Below, piece after piece: positions 1-39,443 of a DNA stretch of 64,000 bases; positions within the stretch are counted from its first letter, which is position 1, and every line of letters starts with the position of its first letter. The translations under genes and the position numbers were made by a program. This stretch comes from Erpetoichthys calabaricus (lineage: Eukaryota; Chordata; Cladistia; Polypteriformes; Polypteridae). The notes under the pieces were generated by a model, which did no database searches, had not been told where the DNA came from, and saw only the letters and a program-made list of their open reading frames with translations. Location of the stretch: the NCBI RefSeq assembly GCF_900747795.2, contig NC_041401.2, forward strand, positions 69,797,188 to 69,861,187, read 5' to 3'.

Positions 1-30
1 ACTTTGTATAATTTTAACGTTTACCCCCTG
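1..30 (-). mobile_element. Edge of a LINE 3' end (fragment)
   Basis: The first 30 bases closely match bases near 1815 and 40775, which lie inside the 3' untranslated part of the same LINE family. The rest of the copy would be off the left edge. Only a short match supports this. Confidence 0.4.
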
Positions 31-1612
31 TTTACTGTGTACAGTTTATTCGCACTCGGCTTACAGTCACTCTTACGGAGCGCGTCCTCTGATATTAATT
101 TCTACATAAGTTATGACTTTTTGTTTACCTTCCTTACATTTTTCACTGCTAAACAGGATTTGGCTTTTATGCTGTTTGAAACAGTAACTTAAGCAATAAT
201 TCAGGTCGAACAGAACATTTTTCTGTTGTACGATTTTTAACATTCTCCAGTGCTTTAGACAGCACGTGAAAGCGAAAACAGGGGCTTGGTGGTTTATGCG
301 AGTTCACCATGCTCTGCTGCCCCTTACTGGCTATTTTAAGAAAAGCACTCACCAATGCTTTCTAAATGTGGAGTTTTGGAAATGTGAAAAATGTACAACG
401 CGGTCTATTTGAATTACAACGACGAAAGGTGAAAAGTATATCATTGTATCAGAATACCTACTGTATTTATTATTCTGCTCTTTGGACATTATGATCCACA
501 AGCCCTGAAAGTCTAATAGATTTAAACTCATGATAGTGATGAACCCTGCGAACAGTAGTTTTCTTTTGTCTGACGTGTTATGATGTTGACATTGCCTGTA
601 TACTTCAAAGTTTAAGCCGGTGTAACAGTTAATTTCATAGTCCTTACTGACTATAACGTGGCATCCGTACATCAAGGTTCAAGGTTTTGAAGAACATTCA
701 ACCAAAGGTGTATCATCTTAATTCATATAATTTTATCTTTTAAAAATACATTTATACAAACTGCATCTTTACTGTTTTTCCCCCTCAGGCCAACAATTTA
801 CAGGCCTTTAGTATTTTTTTTCCCAGGCTTGTCAAAGTGGTTTTTCATATGGCTCAGGCTTTTCCTATCATGATTTGATAAATTGAGAACCCACACTTGA
901 ATCATAAATCTGTCCCTCTGAAGCAAGAGACTGTCCGAAAAATGACATTTGTATTATCTTTGACAGAGTAGGAGATTTCTTAGACAAAGTAGAGGCGCTT
1001 GGGACGTATGTTCTCTTTAATGAGGCTTGTTAAAAGCAATGTAGGATATGCTGTTTGCATCACTAAAATACACAGAAATAGAGGGACGAATGAATTTTCT
1101 TGGAAGGTGTAGAGAGAAAGGACAACCTTTTGTCTTCCACTTGAAGAAAATGCACTAAACTCTGAAGAGAAAAAGACAGAGAGAGATCAATCCTTCCAGG
1201 TAAATCTACAAAAATGAAACCCTTGTTGTCTTTGGTGTAAGAGGCAAAAGCAGCTGAAAGTGAATTTAGCAGAGCAATGCAGTGCAGAAATGTGTGGCAG
1301 GTGCAGAACTGCACGATTTGTAACAGCTGTGGAGAAGAACCAAGAGTGTGGCCATAACACTCATATTACCACACTCAGTCTCCTCTGTTGGTAGAATCAA
1401 ATCCATCCAAACCTTCAGGTACATTGCAGAATGCCAAAAATATGTTTTTATATATATGATCATTTAATTTCTGGTCCAGCTTGTTTCCTTGGCTTGTATT
1501 CCTTAAAGATTTTTCCAATAAGTTTATGGAAAATATACTGTAAGTTTGTTTTTTCCATAGGGCTGGATGATGGTGAAGTACTAGAGAACTATCATCCTTA
1601 TTATTCCCATTT
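31..1612. other. Intergenic, nothing recognised
   Basis: AT-rich sequence with only short chance reading frames on both strands. No exon with family-like protein similarity, no tRNA and no clear repeat end was seen. Confidence 0.5.

Positions 1613-1706
<94 letters not shown>
1613..1706. repeat. (TAGA)n microsatellite
   Basis: About 23 near-perfect copies of TAGA. It forms the tail at the 3' end of the - strand LINE that follows, as expected for a LINE whose 3' end finishes in a TATC microsatellite. Confidence 0.95.
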
Positions 1707-2396
1707 CTTGATTAATCCCAAGGGGAAATTCACATACTCCTACAGCAGCATACTTATAAAGAAAATATTAAATTAAAGTATGATAAAAAATGCAGGCAAA
1801 ACAGACAATAGCTTTGCATAATGTTAATGCTTACCCCCCCAGGTGGAATTGAAGAGTCGCACAGTGTGGGGGAGGAACGATCTCCTCAGTCTGTCAGTGG
1901 AGCAGGACAGTGACAGCAGTCTGTCGCTGAAGCTGCTCTTCTGTCTGGAGATGACACTGTTCAGTGGATGCAGTGGATTCTCCATAATTGACAGGAGCCT
2001 GCTCAGTGCCCGTCGCTCTGCCACGGATGTCAAACTGTCCAGCTCCATGCCTACAATAGAGCCTGCCTTCCTCACCAGTTTGTCCAGGCGTGAGGCGTCC
2101 TTCTTCTTAATGCTGCCTCCCCAGCACACCACTGCGTAGAAGAGGGCACTCGCCACAACCGTCTGATAGAACATCTGCAGCATCTTATTGCAGATTTTGA
2201 AGGACGCCAGAAGTATAGCCGGCTCTGTCCTCTCTTGCACAGAGAATCAGTATTGGCAGTCCAGTCCAATTTATCATCCAGCTGCACTCCCAGGTATTTA
2301 TAGGTCTGTACCCTCTGCACACAGTCACCTCTGATGATCACGGGGTCCAGGAGGGGCCTGCGTCTCCTAAAATCCACCACCAGCTCCTTGGTTTTA
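1707..2396 (-). mobile_element. LINE 3' end (CR1/L2-like), 5'-truncated
   Basis: On the - strand this holds the last part of a reverse transcriptase ORF and the 3' untranslated region of a non-LTR retrotransposon. Recognisable stretches are YKYLGVQLDDKLDW and VVCWGGSIKKKDASRLDKL, then the closing RRSFLPHTVRLFNS, typical of the thumb/C-terminal region in the CR1/L2/Rex group. The reading passes between two frames (about 2380-2072 and 2240-1824), so the copy carries at least one frameshift. The 3' untranslated part ends in GAATTTCCCCTTGGGATTAA followed by the TATC repeat. A shorter copy of the same 3' end lies at 40655-40815. The clade assignment is from memory of protein style and is uncertain. 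Confidence 0.8.
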
Positions 2397-2460
2397 ATAA
2401 ATAAGCAATAACATAATAAATAAGCAAATTACATAATAAATAAGCAAAAACAGAAACTAG

Positions 2461-2800
2461 AGATGAATATTAGACAGTAAAAATACCGGGGGGTAGGCAG
2501 CTGCAGGGAAGTCAGGAGATAATAATGGTTCCCATGGGAACTCAAGGTATCGGCCGGACAGGAGCAGAGGGGACACAGAGAAAAAGAGCAAATGAGCTAA
2601 TCTGAGTGAGGTCAGAGTGATAAGAAATGACTATATAAGTTTGGAGTCCAGAACTGTTCGGGGCTCAGCTCAATTTGCCCTTATTGGGTTGAGTCCGTGT
2701 TATTTTTATTATGGTTATTTTATTGCAATAAAACTATAGACTCTTTGCCTATCCTGAGTCCTAATAGCCTTCATTTCAGGTAAAAAGTCTTCTGGTGACA
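2461..2800 (+). mobile_element. LTR-like fossil (possible solo LTR fragment)
   Basis: The layout resembles the 3' half of a retroviral-type LTR: a TATA-like box (CTATATAAG near 2632), a stretch that could be the transcribed part, a polyadenylation signal AATAAAAC near 2728, and an end in CA at about 2800. No coding part is attached and no target duplication was seen. Treated as an old, broken virus-like fragment; family not assigned. Confidence 0.35.
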
Positions 2801-2810
2801 ATTTTTGGCC

Positions 2811-3042
<232 letters not shown>

Positions 3043-5238
3043 CCACAATCCCAAAAGGTCTATTGTCTCTAAAAGCATGCAGGACTTGGAGTCTTGACTT
3101 CTGATTATTCAGGATCTAGATGGTGGTGTAATGTTAAGTCATCAGTGTCAACTAGGTCATCCTCTGGAACTTCAATTAGAATAGTGTAGTTTATAACGAA
3201 TATGGATAGGCTAGCATCCCGGCCAGGATACTGGATGGTTTGTGTGGGATGAGCATTCCTGCTGTGGTGGTTGGTTTTACTCTTTTTCAGTTGAGAAGCA
3301 ACTATCATAGAAGGAGGTGTTTCCCCAGCATGTGGAGTGGAGTAACAAAATGCCTCTGGTGGGACTCCCATTTGCACACCTGCAGGTATACATTAGAGTT
3401 GTAGTCTCAATTGGCAGTCCTGCCCAGGGACTTGAGCACCTTCAGGGGGAGTTACAGGGCAAAGGCTCCCATATCTTACTGGGATTCCATCTGATATGGA
3501 AGTGCTTCTTGGGGGGAATACTGTAGCACAGGAAGTCCCCCGGGTGTGGCATGAAAAGGCACCACACTACCTCTACCAGGCAGTGGGAATCTCGAGATAG
3601 AAAAATAAATTCTAATTGATTTGCAATATTGAGTGCTGGAAGTACAAAAGCAGCCTGTTGTGCTATGGTCCTGGTGTCTGGGTATCTGAGATGCCCCCAG
3701 TGGTCACACACTATGTTGTTAACTAAATCATGTCTGCCAGATGTTACCAGATCACTAGTTGACTAGCCATTTAGTAACCACATTCTTAGCAATAATTTTA
3801 CAGCTTCACTTCATGGTTTGCTACCATATTTCTCTATAATACAGATTCTTTTATTCTATATGGTCATTGGTCATGGGATGGAAGAGAATGTGTAACAGGC
3901 ATTTACCACTAACATGTTTCCTACTCATTTAACACTGAGTTAGTGAAATGTGACCATTAATCAAAATTCACCCGTCATAGAGAGGCCTCTCTGATTTCAC
4001 TCACAATGCCATTGTGGTTCTAATTGTGTCTTTTAAGATAGGTGGGTGAAGTTAATTAAAAGAGATTTGATTGTGTAAACTTTACTACTGGACTGTTCAG
4101 TGTATTTGATTGTGACACTGGGGTGATATATTGCCTTTCTTCTTGGTCATCTCTATACTTAATCTGCTAACAAAAGTGTAAATCAGAGTTGAGTGGACAC
4201 CTCTTCAGACTCAGAGATTCGTTTAGACAGGAAGGCACCCAAAAGTATATTAATTTTAGGCTTCTGACCACTATCTGAACTCTGGATGGATGTGATGAAT
4301 GCACCTTCACCAGAGGTTACACGTTCTTTCCAAACTAGCTGTATTCTTCTCTTCTGTTCTATTTTAAGGAGCCAAAAGCTTATGAGCTGCTCTTTTTGGC
4401 ATACTGAAAACTTTTCAGCCACTCCCTTTGGAGTGAGAAGCCACCCACTCTCTATGAGGAAAGAAGCTAACAAACTTTCTTTGGTCCAGAAGCTTCTCTC
4501 CATAGAGCCTTGGAGCTGGATGTCCTGAACTATGTAGATCTAAAGTTCATTCTGCCAAGCCAAGCTCTGTACCAGTGACTGAGCCCTGTCTGAGATCACA
4601 CCATGGGCAAAGGACTATGTAGCACACAGCACGAGTGCACTCAAATGCAAGAAGAGTCTTCCTCTTGTGCTCGGAGCAACAACACTCAACTCCATACAAC
4701 ATTAGATATCAATCTTAAAGCCTAGATATTGTAAAACTGTTTATCTGTGCCAAGACAGATTAGAACTCTAGATAAGCAGTAAACAGCCAACCTCTTCTGT
4801 TTGTGTGTCTCGTGTGTCTTTCGTCCTACTTGTTGTGTCAACATATGTGCAATTATCATATTTTTACAATCCTTGTGTTAATCAATAAATTGTTGTATTA
4901 CATTTCTTAAAATGGGTGTCCCTCGATTACCTTGATGTAAATCTAATGACTGGAAACTTCACCTACAGAGAAAGGTAAGAAAAATAAAGTGTGAGCCTTG
5001 CCAAATTATTTAATAATAACTGGCATTGCCATAGGCAAAACTAATAATTATTTACCTGATTGATTAACACAAATAAATCAGTTCATATCCTGCATGAATT
5101 CAACATTTTTGGGTGGGCACGAAACAGAAATCTCTCATTCTCCTACATTAATTTGGCATCTCTGGGTGGGCCATGAAACAAAGATCCTTCATTTTCCTAC
5201 AATAAACAAGTCAAGGATTTGCTAGTTTATGTTTTTGA
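3043..5238. other. Intergenic, mostly unassigned
   Basis: No gene recognised. The part 3100-3710 looks like a GC-richer interspersed repeat with a texture like the TGT...ACA family at 12.7 kb, but I could not align it. A possible LTR-like 3' part with AATAAA near 4883 was seen around 4580-4930. The longest - strand frame (4503-4183) matches nothing I know. Confidence 0.4.
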
Positions 5239-6175
5239 GTATATACCTTCACTTTATTAGGTACACCTGTTCAAGTGCTTGTTAATGTAAATATCTAATC
5301 AGCCAATCACATGGCAGCAACTCAATGCATTTAAGCATGTAGACATGCTGAAGTTCAAACCAAGCATCAGAATGGGAAGAAAGGTGCTTTACAGTAAGTG
5401 ACATTGAATGTGGCATGGTTGTTGGTGCCAGACGGGCTGGTCTGAGTATTTCAGAAACTACGGATCTACTGGGATTTTCACGCACAGCCATCTCTAGGGT
5501 TTACAGAGAATGGTCCGAAAAAGGGAGAATATGCAGTGAGTGGCAGTTTTCTTGGTGAAAATTCCTTATTGATGCCAAAGGAGAATGGCCAGACTGGTAT
5601 GAACTGATAGAAAGGCAACAGTAACTCAAATAACCACTTGTTTACAACCGAGGTATGCAGAAGAGCATCTCTGAATGCACAGCACATCAATCCTTGAAGT
5701 AGATGGACTACTGCAGTAGGAAATGACGCCAGGTGCCATTCCTGTCAGCTAAGAACAGATAACTGAGCCTATAATTTGCACAGACACACCAAAATTGGAC
5801 AATAGAGTCTCGATTTCTGCACCAACATTTGGATGATAGGATTAGAATTTGGTGTCAACAACATGCAAGCATGGATCCATCCTGCTTTGTATCAGTGGTT
5901 CAGGCTGGTAGTGGTGTAATGGTGTGGGGGATATTTTCTTGGCACACTTTGGGCCCCTTAGTACCAATTGAGCATGATTTAAATGCCACAGCCTAGATGA
6001 GTATTGCTGATGACCATGTCCATCCCTTTATGAATGTAGTGTACCCATCTTCTGATGGCTACTTCCAGCAGGATATAGTGCCATATCCAAGCTCAAATTA
6101 TCTAAAACTGGAGTTTACTGTACTCAAATGGCCTCCACAGTCACCAGATCTCAATCCAATAGAGCACCTTTGGGA
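5239..6175 (+). mobile_element. Tc1-type transposon, left part (interrupted)
   Basis: Starts with a damaged terminal repeat ending ACTTTATTAGGTACACC and runs through decayed transposase sequence. Readable pieces are the helix-turn-helix region (GARRAGLSISETTDLLGFSR) and, near the end, WPPQSPDLNPIEHLW, the part holding the third catalytic residue. Several frameshifts and deletions are visible, and the D-containing segments are eroded. The transposase breaks off after the A at 6175, where a Helitron has inserted, and resumes at 8945 with MVEREICIMDVQ. The copy is dead. An end fragment of the same family lies at 58105-58290. Confidence 0.88.
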
Positions 6176-6339
6176 TCCATATTATCCATATTACTAACTG
6201 AGAATGCTAAACCGGATGGACGCAGGGACATCCGGCCATGGGCCGTGGCTTTAAAAGACGTACTGCGCAGGCGCCCCACAAAACCAAGCAACGGAAACCG
6301 GCCGGATGGAATGCAACGTAAACGCACAAAGCCATTGCA

Positions 6340-6700
6340 CACGAAACGGGACACACACAAAGAAGAGGATTGAGACCCACGACACCCAAAGCCCCCCTCC
6401 AGTAACTGAAATAAGAAATGAGACCACGCGCCCCTAGGACACCAAAAACAAAGGAGTCACACGCAGGCACACATAGCACACGAAACGGTTCGCACACAAA
6501 AAGGACGATTCAGCCCCACGACACACAAACACCCCCTCCACTAACAGAAATAAAAACTCAGGCAACAAGCCCCCAGCACACAAAAAAAAACAAGCCACGA
6601 GCGCCACACAAAGCCCTTTGGACACGAAACGGGACAGACTACGGACATAGCACGCGAAACGTACACAAAAAGGACGATTCAGACCCACGACCACACTAAC
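6340..6700 (+). repeat. Degenerate repeats in the Helitron 5' leader
   Basis: The motif CACGAAACGG followed by AAGGACGATTCAG and CCCACGACAC recurs near 6340, 6479 and 6650, roughly every 140-170 bases. Units are diverged and vary in length. Confidence 0.6.
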
Positions 6701-6702
6701 GA

Positions 6703-7146
6703 TTGCGCCAGTTAGCTGACAGCGCGTTCAATAATAAGTCCACTTTTCATGAAAATTCATTGGGATTAATGAATGTCATTTGCAATCATTGTCATTCACT
6801 TAACTTCCCTGAAGAAACAAATGGCAATACAAGTAATGAATTTACACGTTGTTGTCAAAAAAGTCAAATTACACTGCCTCCTTTACATTCATATCCTGCA
6901 TATCTACAGAAGCTTCTAACTAACGAAGTACCTGAAAGTAAAAACTTTATGAACTGCATTACATCCTACAATAGTTCATTTGATTTTGCATCTACCGGAG
7001 TAAATATCAGGTCACCAAAAAGCAATGACCCATACTGCTTTCGCGTATGTGGACAAATATTACATCGCATTGGAACAGTGCACCCTGAAACAAATCAAGA
7101 ACGCAAATATGCACAAATCACGTCGGCACCTACAAAGCGCTTCTGA
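6703..7146 (+). pseudogene. Helitron RepHel N-terminal zinc region (remnant)
   Basis: A frame of 147 residues with a CNHCHSLNFPEE motif, a later RCCQKSQITLPPLHSYP segment and DPYCFRVCGQILHRIGTVHP near the end. This order (CxxC zinc-finger-like motif, then Y-x-F-R-x-x-G-Q-x-x-H) is that of the N-terminal part of Helitron RepHel proteins. The downstream HUH nickase is missing. The next piece (7025-7255) continues in another frame. Confidence 0.75.
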
Positions 7147-7238
7147 AACCGCGGAAGAAAAAATGTCTCGGCTCCAAAAACACATGTCACTCCTTATTCC
7201 AAATACCGGTCCCAATCACAGAAACATCGGTATCCACT

Positions 7239-7508
7239 ATGACAATGCACAGTAACAATACACGTGACATCCGTCTTGCCACACTATTAATTATAGATGA
7301 ATGTACAATGGCATCCAGTCACTTACTCAACACCATTGATAAACTTCTACAAACGTTGATGAATAATAATATTCCCTTTGCGGGAAAGGTACTTTTATTA
7401 GGAGGAGATTTTAGACAGTGCTTAACTATTACTCCACTTACAATGTGCTCAGCTATTGTTCAGTCCACCTTAAAATACGCGGACAATTGGCATTGCGTTG
7501 TTGAATAA
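7239..7508 (+). pseudogene. Helitron Pif1-like helicase, Walker B fragment
   Basis: Contains LLIIDECTMASSHLLNTIDK (Walker B, DEC/TM form) and VLLLGGDFRQCL, both typical of the Pif1-like helicase of Helitrons. About 120 bases (7363-7482) are repeated with changes at 7504-7622, so the GGDFRQ region occurs twice. The Walker A loop (GxxGTGKT) was not found upstream; that part is deleted. Confidence 0.8.
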
Positions 7509-7622
7509 TAATATTCCCTTTGGAGGAAAGCTACTTTTATTAGGAGTAGATTTTAGACACTGCTTACCTATTGCTCCACATGCCATGCGCTCAGCTATTA
7601 TTCAGTCCACCTTAAAATACGC
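7363..7622 (+). repeat. Local tandem duplication inside the helicase
   Basis: Two diverged copies (7363-7482 and 7504-7622) both start AATAATAATATTCCCTTTG and end CACCTTAAAATACGCG, joined by about 21 bases of helicase sequence. Either an old slip-type duplication or a joint between two related copies. Confidence 0.75.
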
Positions 7623-7940
7623 GACGACGTCATATAAACAACACGAGACCGAACTACAATACATATACAGGCGCGAGACCTGATTGGTGATAATACGAAG
7701 AAACGAACAGTCCACATATTAACAGTGAGTTCGATCCTACTTATTACTTATCCATATTCCTAACGATAAAGATCAAACAAGTCATCAATTCACGATCACG
7801 GATACAAAACTAGACGACTCGAGTAACGGGACCACAAACACGAACCCGCATCAAACAAAAAAATTCACCTCGGCGCGCTTCTAAAACCGCGGAACAAAAA
7901 ATGTTACGCAAACAATTGGCTTTGCTTTCTAAAGATACAC

Positions 7941-8789
7941 TTGGTACAAAACATGCGATTTCCAGATCCCGAATATAACAATTGGTTATTACAACTAGAA
8001 CATTGTACACTCACCAATACAGATGGACTTCACCCAGATATTATTACAATTCCTCAACCCTTCATCTGCGACGACTTACTTACGGAGATATTTGGAACAG
8101 CGGTCTCATTAGACCAAATGCCCCTTTTAACACAACGAAGTATATTATGTCCAAAAAATATTACTGTTGATCACATTAATAACCAGGTCATTTCATTACT
8201 TCCTGGAGAGTCACACCTCTTTCTAAGCTCTGACAAAGTTGACTCTGATGACGACAATGACCATCTTAATTTCCCTTTAGCATATTTGAACACTATTAAC
8301 CCAGCCGGATTACCACAACACAGTCTTAGCCTTAAAAACGGAACAATACTCATGCTATTAAGAAACCTTAACACTAAACAGGGTTTATGCAATGGTACAC
8401 GTTTAGTCGACTACACCATAACACACAATGTTATTCAAGCAACAGTTCTTACAGGATCACATGCTAACAATACTGTTCTAATTCCTAAAATTGACCTTAC
8501 AAGTTCTGACCTGGAATTACCTTTTACACTTAAACGGAAACAATTCCCCATTAAACCTGCCTTTGCCATGACCATCAACAAATCACAAGGACAAACCATG
8601 CACAAGGTTGGCATCTACCTATCTGAGCCCGTTTTTGTACATGGACAACTTTATGTGGCCATCTCACAACTTCCACGTTCATCTGACGTTAAAGTTAAGG
8701 TCATAAATGCTCCATGCCAAGGAAAACTCATTCAAGGACAAGACACCATCTTTACTACTAATGTTGTTTACAAAGAAATTTTCCAATAA
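7941..8789 (+). CDS. Helitron Pif1-like helicase, C-terminal half
   Basis: An open frame of 282 residues covering the C-terminal half of the Helitron helicase. Seen in order: CPKNITVDHINNQVI, GTILMLLRNL and GLCNGTRL, AFAMTINKSQGQTM (helicase motif V) and FVHGQLYVAISQ (motif VI). The protein would unwind DNA during rolling-circle transposition if fused to its nickase half, which is absent here. Without the Walker A/B half it cannot be an active helicase. The start codon is simply the first Met in the open frame; the original protein began far upstream. The frame is unbroken, so this half decayed later or more slowly than the N-terminal half. Confidence 0.8.
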   Translation: MVQNMRFPDPEYNNWLLQLEHCTLTNTDGLHPDIITIPQPFICDDLLTEIFGTAVSLDQMPLLTQRSILCPKNITVDHINNQVISLLPGESHLFLSSDKVDSDDDNDHLNFPLAYLNTINPAGLPQHSLSLKNGTILMLLRNLNTKQGLCNGTRLVDYTITHNVIQATVLTGSHANNTVLIPKIDLTSSDLELPFTLKRKQFPIKPAFAMTINKSQGQTMHKVGIYLSEPVFVHGQLYVAISQLPRSSDVKVKVINAPCQGKLIQGQDTIFTTNVVYKEIFQ

Positions 8790-8926
8790 ACCTTTACACT
8801 GTGCCAAACACTTTATTGTTTGCTTCCTATCTGCATCATCTACACCGTCACACTATGCTATATCTCATTCATACATCACGCTCTTTGTAATTTCCCAACA
8901 CCAGGGGTTGGCGAGCGAAGCGAGCA

Positions 8927-8944
8927 GGGGGCGGAGCCACCTAG
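8927..8944 (+). other. Helitron 3' terminal hairpin and CTAG end
   Basis: GGGGGC, a 3-base loop and GCCACC form a short hairpin with one mismatch, immediately followed by the CTAG terminus and the host T. A sister end with a perfect stem lies at 37855-37870. Confidence 0.85.
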
Positions 8945-8999
8945 TATGGTAGAACGGGAGATTTGCATTATGGATGTGCAGCTGACAAATCTGCAGCAA
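8945..8999 (+). mobile_element. Tc1 transposase, part right of the Helitron
   Basis: Reads MVEREICIMDVQLTNLQQ, directly continuing the HLWD at 6160-6175. The Tc1 copy then stops, and its right terminal repeat is missing. Confidence 0.85.
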
Positions 9000-9036
9000 A
9001 GAGCGGTTAAACAAACCTCTTATGGTGAAAAATTAT

Positions 9037-9299
9037 TTTGGACGGCGTTTTCCCTTGCCCGGACGCGGGTCACCGGGGCCCCACTCTGGAGCCAGGCCTG
9101 GAGGTGGGGCTCGATGGCGAGCGCCTGGTGGCCGGGCCTGCACCCATGGGGCTCGGCCGGGCACAGCCCGAAGAGGCAACGTGGGTCCCCCTTCCCATGG
9201 GCTCACCACCTATGGGAGGGGCCAAGGAGGTCGGGTGCAGTGTGAGTTGGGTGGTGGCCGAAGGCGGGGACCTTGGCGGTCCGATCCTCGGCTACATTT
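9037..9299 (+). mobile_element. GC-rich LINE 5'-region fragment (tentative)
   Basis: A GC-rich block (CGGACGCGGGTCACCGGGGC onward) out of character with its AT-rich surroundings. It resembles the leader that, in fish LINEs I recall, precedes an endonuclease starting with a GTWNVTSL-like motif; here it is cut before that motif. The matching family name is not certain. Confidence 0.45.
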
Positions 9300-10080
9300 C
9301 TAACTGATTTTTTTTCCAATTTCCCATTTTCAAATATTTGCAATTTTAAAATTTAATTTTGACCCTGAAGGTGCACAAAACTGTTCTGCTATTTCTATGA
9401 TTTTCCTAATGGAAATTTTATATCTACATATGATGGACACATCATCTATGTACACAATTCATTTTGCTTCTTCATCATTACTTCTCAATATAAAAATTCC
9501 TTGTATACTTCACTCATTTCAGATTGTTTTCTAGTAACCGTTACAGGCAGTATATAAATATTAATACTGACAACAGGCACCTTTGTTCAACCCTTTTTTT
9601 CTGTTAAGTGCCCATTAACTACTACTTTGCTAGACATGACATGGTAAATCTCCTTTATCTATCCTATAATCATTCCAGGCTAGGATATTTTCTCCAAAAC
9701 TTTACAAATATAATCATGCTTTAATCTATCAAACGCTTTATAAGTCTTAATTTCTTTTCCCTCACATTTTTGTAAGTAGGCTTTGTTTTTCCCTTTAAAT
9801 AAGACCCACCATTCAGTAGTGTCTTCTTACTATTTTTAATTCCTTTCCGTAGCAGAGATCGGTTGCTGTGATTGGCTGTGAAAATGTGAGGGTTTCAGCA
9901 GCACTTTCCTTATAAGCGTTTCCTTTCAGACAGCAGTGATCATTTTGCACTAATACCTAAATAATTTTTCCTGTTCAACTGCTTTGATACGCATTCTTTC
10001 CCGTGCGTGTGACCAGTGTACCAATCCGAAAGCTATGATAGCCTTACTTTGTTTTGGGATTATTATTATTATTATTGTTA
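9300..10080. other. Intergenic, upstream of ASL
   Basis: AT-rich, no gene or repeat recognised. A CCAAT-type box (GATTGG near 9870) is the only promoter-like element and is likely too far upstream to matter. Confidence 0.4.
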
Positions 10081-10262
10081 TTAATATTACTCTTGCTGGT
10101 GCCTAATCGTTTTATACCGCGCCTCTACACGGTAGGACACGCCCACGAATGTCTAAGTCGCCTCCCGATTGGAGAGGCGCGGCCAGTGAACTTCCCGGTT
10201 TACAGCTGAGAGGAGGCGGAGTAACTCACTCGACTGCTGGCTGGGCTAGAGTTTGAGGCACA
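10081..10262 (+). promoter_or_regulatory. Probable ASL promoter, GC-rich
   Basis: GC and CpG content rise sharply against the AT-rich flanks. It contains an inverted CCAAT box (ATTGG at 10168-10172), GC-box-like GGAGGCGGAG near 10213 and CACGCCCAC near 10138. No TATA box is seen, as is usual for a housekeeping gene. It lies about 270 bases upstream of the ASL start codon. The transcription start cannot be fixed from sequence alone. Confidence 0.5.
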
Positions 10263-10527
10263 CGTTTGTTCCTAATCGGAAGACATTTGAGGTGTCCAGA
10301 AGGGAACAAATTCGAAATAGACAGCGTTAGACACATCAGCTAGTATGTATTTTAGAATCTTAGTGTGGAACGTTCGGAGAGGATTTCGGTGTTGATCGTT
10401 TTATCCTTGCGTTTCTTTACTTATTAATGTTTCTAATGGTGTCTTTTGAAATTAGTAAATAATTATGTTTTTCCATCAGGGATCTAAGAAGTCATCTCAA
10501 AACCACAACGCAAGTTCAACCCCAGTT
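10263..10527 (+). other. ASL 5' untranslated region (model)
   Basis: Either one continuous leader or a leader split by a small intron: a perfect donor GTATGT at 10343 and an acceptor TTTTTCCATCAG ending at 10479 would remove 137 bases. Human ASL also has a noncoding first exon, which favours the split model. Confidence 0.45.
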
Positions 10528-39050
<28,523 letters not shown>

Positions 39051-39293
39051 GCTCTTTGAGGATGGTCTCACTGAAGACTGGGGGGTGATGGATGGTTGTT
39101 AGGTCAAGAAGGAAAACATGGCCCGCAACTCTGGAAGATGATCAGGGAACAGTAGAAGAGCAAATGTGACTTCCAAAACAGTGCTAGTTTCAGTAACAGT
39201 TAACTTTCAGAGGCATTTCCCGTGGCCATAACAACAGGAAGGGGATTCTTTCAAAAGTATGACCGTGGATCATTCATTGTTAAAATAAACGTG

Positions 39294-39299
39294 CCAATT
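39294..39299 (+). terminator. ASL: Probable ASL polyadenylation signal
   Basis: First canonical AATAAA after the stop, 244 bases downstream; the mRNA would end near 39315, ahead of the mariner element at 39444. Confidence 0.6.
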
Positions 39300-39443
39300 T
39301 TCAGACTTAAGTCTCATTTGTTGTGTATGTCTCACTCATTGTATTGTATCATTACAATATTCTTGATGTTGTTGTGAAGCTTAGCACAATATCCTACCTT
39401 ATTTTATTATTTTTTCTGTCTTCTACTTGGATTATTAATATTA

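Larger units (their letters stand above)
6176..8944 (+). mobile_element. Helitron, internally deleted, inserted in a Tc1 copy
   Basis: Starts with TC directly after an A (6175), ends in CTAG (8941-8944) directly before a T (8945), and has a GC-rich hairpin just inside the 3' end: the three hallmarks of a Helitron. The flanking Tc1 transposase reads through in frame if the insert is skipped, which fixes both ends. Inside are an N-terminal Rep-type zinc region (6703-7146), a helicase Walker B piece (7239-7508) with a local duplication, and a long intact helicase C-terminal frame (7941-8789). The HUH nickase part of the usual RepHel protein was not found, so the copy is non-autonomous. The 5' leader (6230-6700) is GC-rich with degenerate internal repeats. 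Confidence 0.92.

Noticed and set aside
3100-3710. Possible fourth copy of the LTR-like family A
   Set aside because: Similar texture but I could not align ordered blocks or find TGT/ACA ends.
4183-4503. 106-residue - strand frame
   Set aside because: No motif, splice context or similarity recognised.
4580-4930. Possible LTR-like 3' part with AATAAA
   Set aside because: Only the polyadenylation signal and general texture support it; no ends, no partner copy.
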